Positions 25,896 to 36,287 of a DNA stretch of 64,000 nucleotides are shown here, one piece after another. The notes under the pieces were generated by a model. That model searched no databases, was not told where the DNA came from, and worked only from the letters and a program-made list of their open reading frames with translations. Within the stretch, counting starts at the first letter, position 1. Every line of letters starts with the position of its first letter. The translations under genes and the position numbers were made by a program. Source of the DNA: Daphnia carinata (lineage: Eukaryota > Arthropoda > Branchiopoda > Diplostraca > Daphniidae); contig NC_081338.1 of assembly GCF_022539665.2 (NCBI RefSeq), positions 4,835,679-4,899,678 of the forward strand, written 5' to 3'.

Positions 25896-28504
25896 ATGGA
25901 TCTCACACGGAGAAGGACCAACTGCAAACCGGCTGGAGAAATGAATATTGCCACTTGCTTCGTAACTATTTCCTTCCTCCTGTGTCATCTGTCCTCCTTT
26001 CCGGCCGCTGTAATGGGTAAGTACTTTCAAAAAGCATTTTATTTAAATTGGAAATTCAGTGAATCGTGAACGAAATCAATCGATGACAACCGCTCGATAG
26101 GGTTGGCCCGCAAAATATGGTTCGTATTTATTAGCGTGATTTCGAGTTGTGTGCCGGAAACCTGGCGTTAGTTTTGAATTTTGCGGAAGGAAAGAACAAC
26201 GATCGAAGCGGGAGATCATGGTAAGGGATTTACTGGCGTGACGTGAAACGGCAACCAATGAACAGCATCTCATCTTTTGAAATGTTAAAACGGGGAGGAC
26301 CTCAAAGGCGCGTTTCATGTTGCATGGTACGCGACGAGGGAACTGAAACAAATTTCCTCAGAGTATAGTTTTGTAATTTAATACGGCAGACACGGAGAGA
26401 GCTGGAAGCAAAATGTTCGGGGAGGGGGTTACGTTTCCAAGAAAACTTGTGATCCAAGTGACGCATGGCCATATAAGCCGCGGCCGGATTCGACCGACCA
26501 CCATGAAAGTAGCAAAACAATCGATTTATCATTTGTATTATTTCCTTTTTTTTTGTTTGGGCTTTTATAACGTGCAGTATTGTATTTGTAGGTGCCCCGC
26601 AAAACAAAAACATTGCTGGATCGATTCTGACCATGGCGGCGGATGACTTGATCCAGCCGTCTGCCAGTTGGCTTCTTGACCGGTCCAAACAATCCGGCAG
26701 CTGGGGGGTAGATACGCCACGAGCACTCCTTGCCCTGTTGCGGGTCAGTGCTGATCGTTCCGGCTCTACGACGTCTGTCAACTGGGATGCCAATAGTGTG
26801 CAAGGATTGATCCTGCGACAACAATTTGATATTCAGCTTCTCCTTTTTCTCCTCAGGTTTTTTTTTTTTGCCTTTCTTCTCCATAATTGAACGAGTTGCA
26901 TTTTATCCAATCTATTATGAATGGTGCATAAAATTGAACTTTTATTCTTTCGCTCCCCGATCAAAAGGAATCAAGGATCAACTCCGCAGCAGGAACAAGC
27001 AAACACCCTGGAGCCAAGTCGCAGTCTTTTTGCACTAACTTTAACAGCCATGTGCCGCAACCCGAGGGATTTCTATGGACATGATATCCTCGGTAAAAAG
27101 TTTTCTTTCGCCTCCAGCTGGCTACAGATATAAAAAGATCATAACGAGTTACTATTTAATATCCCTTTTTTTTTCATGCAGCGCCCATTATGGCCCTGGA
27201 GGAAGACCACGATGGAGCCCTTTTGCAGCCTTTCACGTTCGCCTTTAATGCTCTGGCCGTTTGTGCCGGAGGCGGGCATCTCAAGCGGCGTCACGTAGTC
27301 AAGCTTCTCGAGTCCATCAATCAGTCGCCTTCCGAGACGCACAACATTGGTAAACAATCCTATTTACTTCACCCCCCTCAAGATCTATCGAATGTATATT
27401 GGTCATTAACTTTCGCTTAATTCCATCTCGCCGTCAAAACTTAATCATGATGTATGGCGTGTTAGCTCCGGGTGTGTTTCTTTTTTAGGTCAACAAAAGT
27501 TTTATGTTTTTCTTTTTTCGTTTGGTTTGATGTATTAGATTTACTGGCCATGGTCGTTTTGGCTACGTCTTGTCTGTACGAGAGCAGCCCAAAGTATCGC
27601 CATCTACAAGATTTTCTGGAACAGCCGTTGAAAATGATCGCAGCCCAACAACAAACGGATGGTTCATTCGAACATAACGTTGCAACAACAGCGTTGGCTA
27701 TCCAAGCTTTGAAAATCCCTGGCCAACTGCTCAACGAGCAAACATCATCCAAACCAATAAGTTTGCCCGCATGGAGGCCAGACTTGACTGTCGACTGGCT
27801 CAGGAGCCAACAAAAGTCAGATGGCTCTTTTGGCGATTTGTTTACGACTAGCGAAGTTTTGCTGGCATTGGCAACCCAACCTGGTTATGGTTTCCTTTAC
27901 AGTCAGTGCTCTAACCTTAATCAAACCGCTCAGCTGAACACGACCACTACTGAGAGCCCTTCAACTATTCCTTCAACCATTCCATCTGCAGGGCCATTAG
28001 GCGGCGATCCTTCTCAAAAGATTCGTTTCACTTACGTCGTAAACTGAAAATACTCTTGTCTTTAAAAAAAAAATGCAGTCTTGATTATGTATACTTTGTA
28101 GATATGGATCGGCCAAAATCGATCAGAGATTCATGCGATTCAATTGACGATCCCAGTCAACAGTTCTTTCTACGAGGCCATGAAAATCGCAGCCGAAGCC
28201 GATCCCCATTTTGAATTCTCTGCTTCTATCTGGCCAAACGGACATTATATACACACTATTGGAGGTCACCGGGATCAGTATATTGGTTTTCATTTTTGGC
28301 TCCTCTTTCGTATGCCATTCATGCCGGATCCTGCCAATCCGCCTTCGGTTATTGCGCCACATTACGTCGCACCAGCAGGTTTTTCTTTTTTCAAAATAAG
28401 TGTTCTACAATTTTAGTTGAAATTTCATTTTTGTTGCTTTAGGTGTCGATGATTTATACCCACAAAATGGGGATTATTTTCTTTTCTGGTACAAGGACGT
28501 CTAA
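25896..28504 (+). CDS. Secreted transcobalamin/intrinsic-factor-like protein
   Basis: The family binds cobalamin in vertebrates; the invertebrate members are of uncertain ligand. Seven exons join in phase: 25896-26016, 26592-26856, 26968-27092, 27182-27349, 27539-28038, 28102-28378 and 28443-28504. The N terminus has a hydrophobic signal (CFVTISFLLCHLSSFPAAV); a second in-frame ATG at 25941 would give a tighter signal peptide. An alpha-helical barrel follows, with repeated motifs of the type SGSWGVDTPRALLALL, QTDGSFEHNVATTALAIQAL and KSDGSFGDLFTTSEVLLAL. A Thr/Ser/Pro linker leads to a C-terminal beta domain of the DUF4430 type (PVNSSFYEAMKIAAEADPHF, IWPNGHYIHTIGGH). The protein ends VDDLYPQNGDYFLFWYKDV. 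Similar genes exist in insects. Whether it binds a corrinoid cannot be told from sequence. Confidence 0.82.
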
Positions 28505-29962
28505 ATATTCTTTTGGTGTTTCGTAACCCTCGTTGCGTCGTCTGCCATCTTGTTTAGAATTCTAGCAGAAGCACGAGAATCACTATGGCTTACACAATTT
28601 GATATCGTATTACCGTTCTCATTAGAACATTTTCATAATTAGACGTTAAAATGTCTCGTTTCATTTCAAAGACTTTTCTCGGTAGACGTCATCCAATTAA
28701 TATTGACGCCCATACACATGCCATAGCCTAAAAGATGTCTTGCAAAATAATACACAATGTGGAATCAGTCCCTTCTGGAAAACAAGCAAGGATAAAGCTT
28801 GTTATTCATATTATTAAGCTTTTCTGTCGTGAAAGTTTGTTCGGGTGGTGTTGCACGCTCTTCTACGATGCATGTATACATCAGCAGGGTTGGCAATTAC
28901 AGAAAGCCTGTATGTTACCTTTCAACCTTCATCAATGTGAGTTCATTGTCTACTTTTGGGTAATATCAAACTTGATTCTTTTTGTTACTTTTGGACTTTC
29001 TTTACAGGTGCAATGTAGAATAACAGTACCGTTCATTAAATAAGAGCCATCTAAATGATTTACGTGAATTTTGTTGTCATAAAATGTTGGGAATCCTCAT
29101 TTGGGTTGTCTCTTCAACAAGTCCATTAGGAACCATTAATTATTAAATGAAAAAGTCATCTTAATTAAAAATGTAACTGAAATGAGGCTCATATACTTAC
29201 GTACGTGTTGCATTATTTAATGTCTCGTTGTCATTGGCCAACGTATATAATCGGGATTGTTCTTAGACCACCAATTATCTTGATTATTCATATCTCTTTT
29301 AATGAATAATCTTTTCATTTAGGCCGTCTATTATGAAAATAAAGCAGCTTCTTGATAGGAATGTAATCGAAGGCGTAAGCCAACTGCAGTCGGCAGGCAT
29401 ACGTGGTTTGTACGAATTGGTATTACATTTCATTTTCAATGCCCGCCTTTAGCTTTTTCAGGACTTTCATCATGACAGCCTTGAAGATCGGTGACAGACG
29501 ATGTGTTCACTGAAAGCCCAGCCCTAGCAAAACATCATCTGAACGCAGGACTAAATATCCCTTGTCGAAATTGGTTACGAAATGCTGGAAATGGACCATA
29601 GATTCTTCCATTAAGTATTTGTTTTCGACATTTTTATCTTCATTTTCATATAAACGCAACGAATGATTTTGTTTGTGTGTCTTCTTTCCAAGGTCTGGAA
29701 TGTATCAAGAGTTATACTGATAAACATCGGGCATGAAATGGATCAATTTTCTCGCAGTCAACAGTTCATAAAGTTCCATCCGGCTCCAGGGCCTAGAGCC
29801 GAAATATCACTGAGAAATATTTACACAGTCGTTTTATAAAGGTTATCTTTGAAGTCAAACGGCCTACCCCTGTTGAATATTTCCGTTTCCATAGGCAATT
29901 AAGAGGACTCACAGCGCTATGGATGCCAGTTTTCCAGCCTTTGACCGTATCCTTCGAAAGCA
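28505..29962. other. Intergenic
   Basis: AT-rich sequence follows the transcobalamin-like gene and leads to the TATA box of the first collagen-like gene. Short ORFs only; none supported. Confidence 0.45.
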
Positions 29963-29998
29963 TATAAAGGCATGAGTTTTCATGTGAAGAGCTTCATT
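29963..29998 (+). promoter_or_regulatory. Core promoter of collagen-like gene 1
   Basis: A TATAAAGG box at 29963 is followed 30 bp later by a TTCATT initiator-like site. The start codon lies about 25 bp downstream, a spacing typical of arthropod TATA promoters. Confidence 0.6.
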
Positions 29999-30020
29999 CT
30001 CAAGCAGATCGATGGTCACC

Positions 30021-31260
30021 ATGAAGTTGTTTTTCGTTTTGTGCTTCGCAACTTTGGCAGCAGCTACCAACTATCCTGCTCCACCACCCAAATCATCGCA
30101 ACAAACTCCCTGCAGCCAGAGACAGAATCTTGATTGGGTGCGACAGAATGCCGAGAACCTGCTCTACCTGGAATATATGCGACGACAGGCATCGACAAAC
30201 GACGAATGGCAATCGCAAATGGAAAGCAACGAGTACCAAACACGCCTAAACGAACTGCGTTCCATGAACGGAGGATGTGGCATGCCCCCAATGGAAGAAA
30301 CGCCCATTTGTGGCGAATCCATGCCCTGTGGAAATAACGGCTGCAACTCTAATTGTGAATTTTATGGACAGAAAATTGCCGCGTTCCAGGCTGAGCTAAA
30401 ACGTCAACGGCTCATGATCCAGCGTCTTTATTCACAGATCCTCGTCCTCTCGCAAAACGACAACTCGTGTGGATGTAAGCTGTGTCTTAAATCTCGATGT
30501 TTTAAAGTTTTAAATTCAACCATCTTCGATTAGCTTGTGGTGGACCTTCTCCGTGCGAAAGTCCTTGTGGAACATCTCCCTGTGAGACACCTTGCAACAC
30601 TCCTAGGCCAAGTTGCGGTTCTTGCCAGCCACCAGCCATTCCAGGTCGTCCTGGTATAGGATATCCAGGACCCCAGGGTCCTCCGGGACCACCTGGCCCT
30701 CCAGGACCTCCGGCTTGCGAAGCTCCTGGAACAATGGGACCTAGGGGTCCACCTGGTATTTGACTAGAAGCTTCAAAAATTATGGAAAAATCATATTTCA
30801 TTATCCGATGGTTGTCTCTTTAGGTCCACCCGGAAGAGATGGAACTCCTGGCCGTAACGGAATGGATGGTGAGCCGGGCACTTGCTCTTGCAATGATGGT
30901 GAGCCAGGAACTCCTGGAAAACCTGGTGACGACGGCCGACCTGGCCCTCCAGGTCCACCAGGAATTCCGGGTAATCCTGGCATGACGAACTCTTGCGTGA
31001 CGCCACCGTGCCAACCAATTGTTCAAGTACCGCAGGTTCCAGTAAGCTGCTGCGGTGGTTCGCTGAACTGCAACGCTCCCGTAATACTATGCTAATTTAA
31101 TCATTTTTTTTGTTAAAGAAAACAATTAACACGTTGCTTATGTTTTACGTAGTGTCCGTATCCTTGCCAATCGCCGCCATGTTATTATCCGCCACCAGCT
31201 CCTTGCGTCACCAACGATTGCAACCCTTATACAACGAAGACCAACTACATGATTGGTTGA
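30021..31260 (+). CDS. Short secreted collagen-like protein 1
   Basis: Four exons join in phase (30021-30474, 30534-30755, 30824-31080, 31153-31260) to give 346 residues. I chose the ATG at 30021 because it aligns with the start of the paralogue at 32528; an in-frame ATG at 30012 adds three residues. Residues 1-17 are a signal peptide (MKLFFVLCFATLAAAT). Then comes a helical module with [20 protein letters not shown] and [15 protein letters not shown], a cysteine cluster (CGESMPCGNNGCNSNCEF) and an amphipathic helix ([20 protein letters not shown]). A Cys-rich linker leads to about 30 Gly-X-Y triplets, interrupted by ACEAPGTM and by GTCSCNDGEPG. The C terminus is Cys/Pro rich ([20 protein letters not shown]). 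It is probably a trimeric, disulphide-linked matrix or cuticle collagen. Not a known fibrillar or basement-membrane type. Confidence 0.85.
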
Positions 31261-32527
31261 TTGCAAAAGCATTAGCACAGAGTAGCCCTCGTATTCCATT
31301 ATCCTGCATAGAACTGGTAAAACCCGAAATAGTTTTACTCATTATTCATTTGGGTTTGATTAATCACTTACTTGTTTTAGCTGCTAATCAAAAATGATTA
31401 TTAGAACTTGATTTGATTTTAGCCATTCCGTGTAAAACAGTGAATGTCATCCTGTATAGCTTATTCTTTTGTAGCCAGGTCCATCTGTGGTAAGACTAAT
31501 ACAACATCCTTTTTCTAACAACAATTAAAAAATTACAGAAATATTATGCTAATTGGTGGATCGAGAGAAAACTTTGGAGATTTTTCAGGCCTTACCAGAA
31601 TTTCGGATCTTCTACCAAAGTTGGGTAAAATGACACAGCAATGGTCTCACTTTTCGGTTCCGGCTAGCGCATCTTACAGCCAATTCAAGGTAATTAATTG
31701 TTTAATTACAAACTAATGTTTTTAGGAGACGGGCTGTTTCCCAATTTCATCGTATGGTAAGATACAATCATATTTTTTTCAAAGTTGTCCACAGAGTTCA
31801 AAGGGTTTCTTTCGTAGACAAAATGTGGGACGAAATAGTCCAATTGCTACACGCCTTCGTGTTGTGAAAAGAACCTAACAGGGCTCATACTGCGCAGCGT
31901 GCTGATTGGATAAATTATGGAAAGATAAACATTGATTTCCATGTTTTCATTTTTAAAAAATGAGACAGGCCAGAATAGGTATTAGATTTCATTAAAACCG
32001 CCTTCAGACTCTTTAATTCCAAAATTTGTAATCGTGACAGGCCTGACGAAGACAGTTCCAGACGATACGAAAGCATTTCCGTTTCGGTTTCTGTGTCCAC
32101 GATGAAGAAATCTCATCATTGTGTATACACACATGCCTCTTCTGGAGGCCGTTTTCATCGTGCGAGGTATTACGTTGATCCCATATGTTTATGGCTTCTT
32201 AACTATACAGACGGAACGCTCTACATCGACAAATGTTGTTATTTGTTTTCAAATCCAAGGCCGGACGTGAAATAAGAGCACAAGTGTTTGATGATAAACA
32301 CAAATATGAAGCGGGTCAACAGTTCGACGGGATCATTTTAGCTCTACAATATTGTAGAGGTTATCTAGAGGAAGGGCAAGCGCGTGCGATGGCGGCGGTC
32401 ATGTTGGACTTTCCAGAAACCTTTGGGCAAACCGTATGCCACGTGTCGCCTCGTGTCCATCAATCCTTCAAAAGCTGCGTGTTACATTGAGGAAGGCTTT
32501 AGTCAGTGCGAACGGATCACCGTCGCT
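31261..32527. other. Spacer between collagen-like genes 1 and 2
   Basis: No collagen sequence is seen. An open stretch at about 31546-31690 begins ATG and ends at a GTAATT donor, but it matches nothing I know and is left unassigned. A clear TATA box for the second collagen gene is not visible. Confidence 0.35.
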
Positions 32528-34126
32528 ATGAAGTGTTTTCTAATTTTGTGCCTGGTGGCGTTGGCATCCGCCACCTCCTATTATCCTCCTCCGCCGCCCA
32601 AATCATCGCAGCAAATTCCCTGCAATCAGAGGCAGGACGTGAATTGGGTCCGCCAGAATGCCGAGAACTTGCTCTACTTGGAATACATGCGGAAGCAGGC
32701 CTCCAGTAATGATGATTGGCAGTCCCAATTGGAATCCGACGACTATCAGTCACGTCTGAATGAATTACGTTCCATGAACGAAGGCTGTGAAATGCCTCAG
32801 ATCGAAATGCCTAGTTGTGGAGAATCCATTTCCTGCGGAACTACAAGTTGTAACACGAATTGCGAATTCTACGGGCAGAAGATTGCTGTTTTGCAGGCCG
32901 AACTTAAACGCCAAAGACTTATGATCCAGCGTCTTTATTCTCAAGTTCTCGTCCTGTCGCAATCCGGCAGTTCATGTGACCGTAAGTATTTGGACATTAT
33001 CCTTTTTAATTGAATCATTTGATGTTCCCCATATTGGATTTTAATTAAATGTCCTGACCTAAAGTTTTGATCTTTGGATGCCCCGCCTAGACGGCGCTAT
33101 TTCTTCTACAATTTGCAGAAAAATATGGCCGTCTAGAATTACGGTCGGCATTTTTTTATCTTACACAAGATCGAAATGTTTGTTTGATTCTTTGACCTCC
33201 CACAACCAGTCACTTCTATTAAAAGCGCAAATGATTTTTATTTGTTGATATTTAGGTTCATACGAAACCTGCAGTCCTCCTTCGTGCCAGACACCTTGCA
33301 ACCCCCCTCCCTCTTGCCAGACACCTTGCAACATTCCTGGCCCAAGTTGTAATACTTGCACTTCACCAGTTTACGGCCCACCAGGACCTCCTGGTCCTCC
33401 GGGACCTCCAGCGTGTGAAACACCAGGAGGAGCTGGGCCCATGGGCCCCCCTGGTAATAAATCGGATTAACACAAACAAAAAGATACCCGACGATACATT
33501 GACTTTCTCTGTTTAGGTCCGCCCGGAAGGGACGGAAATCCCGGCATGCCTGGTAATGATGGCGACCCTGGTAGTTGCTCTTGTAGTGATGGCGAACCAG
33601 GAACTCCGGGCAGACCAGGCAAACCAGGCAATGACGGCCCACGTGGACCTAGAGGCGAACCAGGCACCCCAGGTGTTCCTGGTGTCCCAGGTACTCCTGC
33701 AAGCCCTTGCGAAACCCCAACTCCAACATCTCCTCCATGTAGGCCACCGCCATCGCCACCACAAATTCCGCCACCACAGATTCCAGTTAGCTGCTGCGGT
33801 GGAACGCCAACTTGCAACCAACCGGTAAAATTAAGCATATTAATTGATCAACAGTTTCAAGATTACTTTTCTTCATCTAGTGCCCATACCCATGCCAATC
33901 GCCTCCGTGCTTTTATCCACCAACTCAAACTCCACCTTTGTGTTGTGGTGGACCGGTCGGCTCTTCGTGCGGTTCCGTTTGCCCACCTCAAGTCGGATGC
34001 CAGCAAAAGAACGGGCCGTGCTATTACGGAACTCCTCTTACGTCATTCACGGGACCTTCCCCGTGCAATGCTCCTACCGGTTGTAACACGGGTTATCCCA
34101 TCAAGTCACAGTACATGTACGGTTAA
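32528..34126 (+). CDS. Short secreted collagen-like protein 2
   Basis: This is a tandem paralogue of the gene at 30021, with the same four-exon layout: 32528-32981, 33256-33453, 33517-33824 and 33881-34126. Exon 1 is exactly 454 nt in both. The product is 401 residues. It has a signal peptide ([16 protein letters not shown]), the shared module [20 protein letters not shown] and [11 protein letters not shown], and the helix [20 protein letters not shown]. The linker is Cys/Pro rich with a repeated CQTPCN. The Gly-X-Y region is broken at ACETPGG and [11 protein letters not shown], at the same places as in gene 1. The tail starts [14 protein letters not shown] and is about 45 residues longer than in gene 1, with extra Cys pairs, ending KSQYMYG. 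It is probably secreted and disulphide cross-linked. The intron before exon 2 (274 bp) is longer than in gene 1. Confidence 0.85.
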
Positions 34127-34664
34127 AACCGAATACCTGACGGTAGGTAGTATCGTTAATGATGCTAGTGGGAAGATTTTTATGTTGATGGGCTTTACTG
34201 TGTTCGTCCTTTCTTATTACTAGACTTAAAACAACAACAAAATAATAATAATCCAACTTTCAGCATACTTTAATTCCACTTTCTTCGATTATGGTTAACC
34301 ATCGAACTTGCAACATCGCTCACAATTAGTAGACTACTGATTTCGTTGCTCATTTCCTCATTTTTCCTTAAATAGTAACACGACAATCACTCCTTGGGGT
34401 TACTTCCTCGATACAAATACAAATAAAGAAAAGTTTAACGTTGGTTGAGTTTTATTTCTTTGTTTGCAAGTGAAACAAAACAAGGTAGGTATATCAGCTG
34501 TTTGCAGACGAATCTTTGTTCACTGGAAAATGACTGCAGCAACATGGAGGCAGTGAGAATGTCTTTCGCGAGGTAAAATATTCTTATAATTATTCAATTA
34601 TAATCCGTTAATGATCAACGTAACATATTAGATGCATTGTTTGATAACATTAGAGCAATTTGCG
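34127..34664. other. Convergent 3' region
   Basis: This lies between the stop of collagen-like gene 2 (+) and the stop of the methyltransferase-like gene (-). An AATAAAGAAAAG signal near 34422 may serve the collagen gene. No other feature. Confidence 0.45.
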
Positions 34665-35564
34665 TTATGGGAGAATTTGATACCATGCGATTTCGTATCC
34701 TAAAGATTCTGTGATGTTGTTCATGGCGGGCATTTTCCCCTTGAACCAAGGATTGTATTTGGAATCGAAACGTATCATTCCTGCGTCTTCTATTGATTTG
34801 ATGATATCGAATTTCCAGTAAAAATCATATAAATCTGTGTTGCGAGACAGGTGGAATTCGACACCCAGTTGTCTCACTTTGGCAAGCATTCCTGAACGAA
34901 TAATGTCGGGAATGACTTCCCACTCGGCCGATTCAATGTCTATTTTGAGGTAATCGATATTTACATCTGCATGTTGGTTTTTTTCTTTTAGCACGGAGTA
35001 AATAGATGAAAGAGTTTTCAGATCCCACCCTCTCATGTCAACTTCGTCCTTCCCGGAGAGGCCGAAATTATAAAATGTGACACCTAAACTGTGTTGGTGG
35101 TTTCCAGTGTTCATCGACGGATCGAATGCAAACACTTTACAGCCATAACTTTCCATAGCTTCGTCGAAAGACCATTCGTTGTTAATGCCGAACGAATAAA
35201 CAATGCAACTACCCGCTTTGGGCGCCACTTCTGTATCAAGACATACAGCTTTTTGGCCGTCAAATCCACTTGGGTTTTTCAGCATTTTACCTCCAAAATC
35301 GTGTGAAAGTTTACACGACGTTTGATTAGTCCACATCAGGTATTCAATAATCTGTTCAGGTGTCAAAGAGTTGATATTTACTGTTTTCCAATCGATTTTG
35401 ACATTAACAGATTCATCAGGCAAGAAGAAGCGTACGTAGGGCTGGTAATCCAGGACTGATGAAACATCTTTATGTCGTGTTGCAATCAGTGCCATAACAA
35501 CGAGGAGGACAAACGAAAATAAGACAACGAAGAGACATCTACCCCGCAGAAATAACAGTGCCAT
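34665..35564 (-). CDS. METTL24-like type II membrane protein, methyltransferase fold
   Basis: A single-exon gene of 299 residues. The N terminus has a short basic tail and a signal anchor (CLFVVLFSFVLLVVMALIA), so the bulk should face the Golgi lumen or outside. The rest resembles FkbM/METTL24-type proteins: KAGSCIVYSFGINNEWSFDE is the SAM-binding motif I region, CKVFAFDPSM is motif II, and NIDYLKIDIESAEWEVIPDI is the diagnostic core. VRQLGVEFHLS follows. Substrate is unknown for the animal members. It is intronless and may be a retrocopy, but it has no visible poly(A) tract or decay. Confidence 0.8.
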   Translation of the reverse strand: MALLFLRGRCLFVVLFSFVLLVVMALIATRHKDVSSVLDYQPYVRFFLPDESVNVKIDWKTVNINSLTPEQIIEYLMWTNQTSCKLSHDFGGKMLKNPSGFDGQKAVCLDTEVAPKAGSCIVYSFGINNEWSFDEAMESYGCKVFAFDPSMNTGNHQHSLGVTFYNFGLSGKDEVDMRGWDLKTLSSIYSVLKEKNQHADVNIDYLKIDIESAEWEVIPDIIRSGMLAKVRQLGVEFHLSRNTDLYDFYWKFDIIKSIEDAGMIRFDSKYNPWFKGKMPAMNNITESLGYEIAWYQILP

Positions 35565-36287
35565 TTGGTAAACAACAGATACCTCCAGTTCCTGCCCTCG
35601 TTGACGTGTGAGTATACCGTTTATGACTTAAATTGCACTAGAGTCTTTGCGTTGACATATCGCAAGACGTACTATAAAAGGCTTTAGCTTTTTTTTCTTA
35701 TCGCATCAGAACGTTGCTGTTATCGTGTTACTATCTTAGGTTAACGAAGAGCTCCTTATCTCGATTGTTTAATCTTTTAATTACTCTGTTTTAACTCCAG
35801 TTGGCCGGAAAGTTAAATATTCCAGTTGGGTTTATCGAATTCCCGCTAATGGGTGTTTATGCATTACTTTGAAGATGTACATTCCATTTCTAAGGTATAG
35901 ACGTCGTGTTTTTCTAATGTACAAGTTTATTAGCCCCGAAAATGCAGGGAGAATTCCTCCTTGTATAAATATTTGAAAATGGGGATGTTGGGCTGGACTT
36001 TGTACATGACACGCGGGAGAAAGGCAGGCGGCCGAGGGTTATTTTCATTTTCGAAAACTTCGGTATAAGATCAGGAATTCTTCTCAAAATAAAGTTTAGC
36101 TGTTGGAGCTTTTTTCCCGTTAACAAAGGAAGGGGAAAAAACGCTTTTCTTTCATGTTCATTGTAAATATTTATATATCCTAGACCTTCACGGAACCCAT
36201 TCTAGAAGGTATTTTCAGAGTTTACCCCGGTAGCAACCGAAAAAAGCCACCCTCACCGACTGTCGTTAATTGTTTACCGAAATACAG
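35565..36287. other. Upstream region of METTL24-like gene and collagen-like gene 3
   Basis: This divergent intergenic region includes the core promoter at 35673-35709 and a weaker TATATA at 36172, about 30 bp before an initiator-like CCATTC. The latter could start the mRNA of collagen-like gene 3. No coding exon is seen. Confidence 0.4.
35673..35709 (+). promoter_or_regulatory. Strong orphan core promoter (TATA plus initiator)
   Basis: TATAAAAG at 35673 is followed 33 bp on by ATCAGA, a good arthropod initiator. It points rightward. The first collagen-gene-3 ATG is about 580 bp away, so it may drive an alternative transcript with an extra 5' exon, or a noncoding RNA. Confidence 0.45.

Noticed and set aside
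26302-26884. Minus-strand ORFs of 151-163 codons
   Set aside because: They are antisense to exon 2 of the transcobalamin-like gene and its intron.
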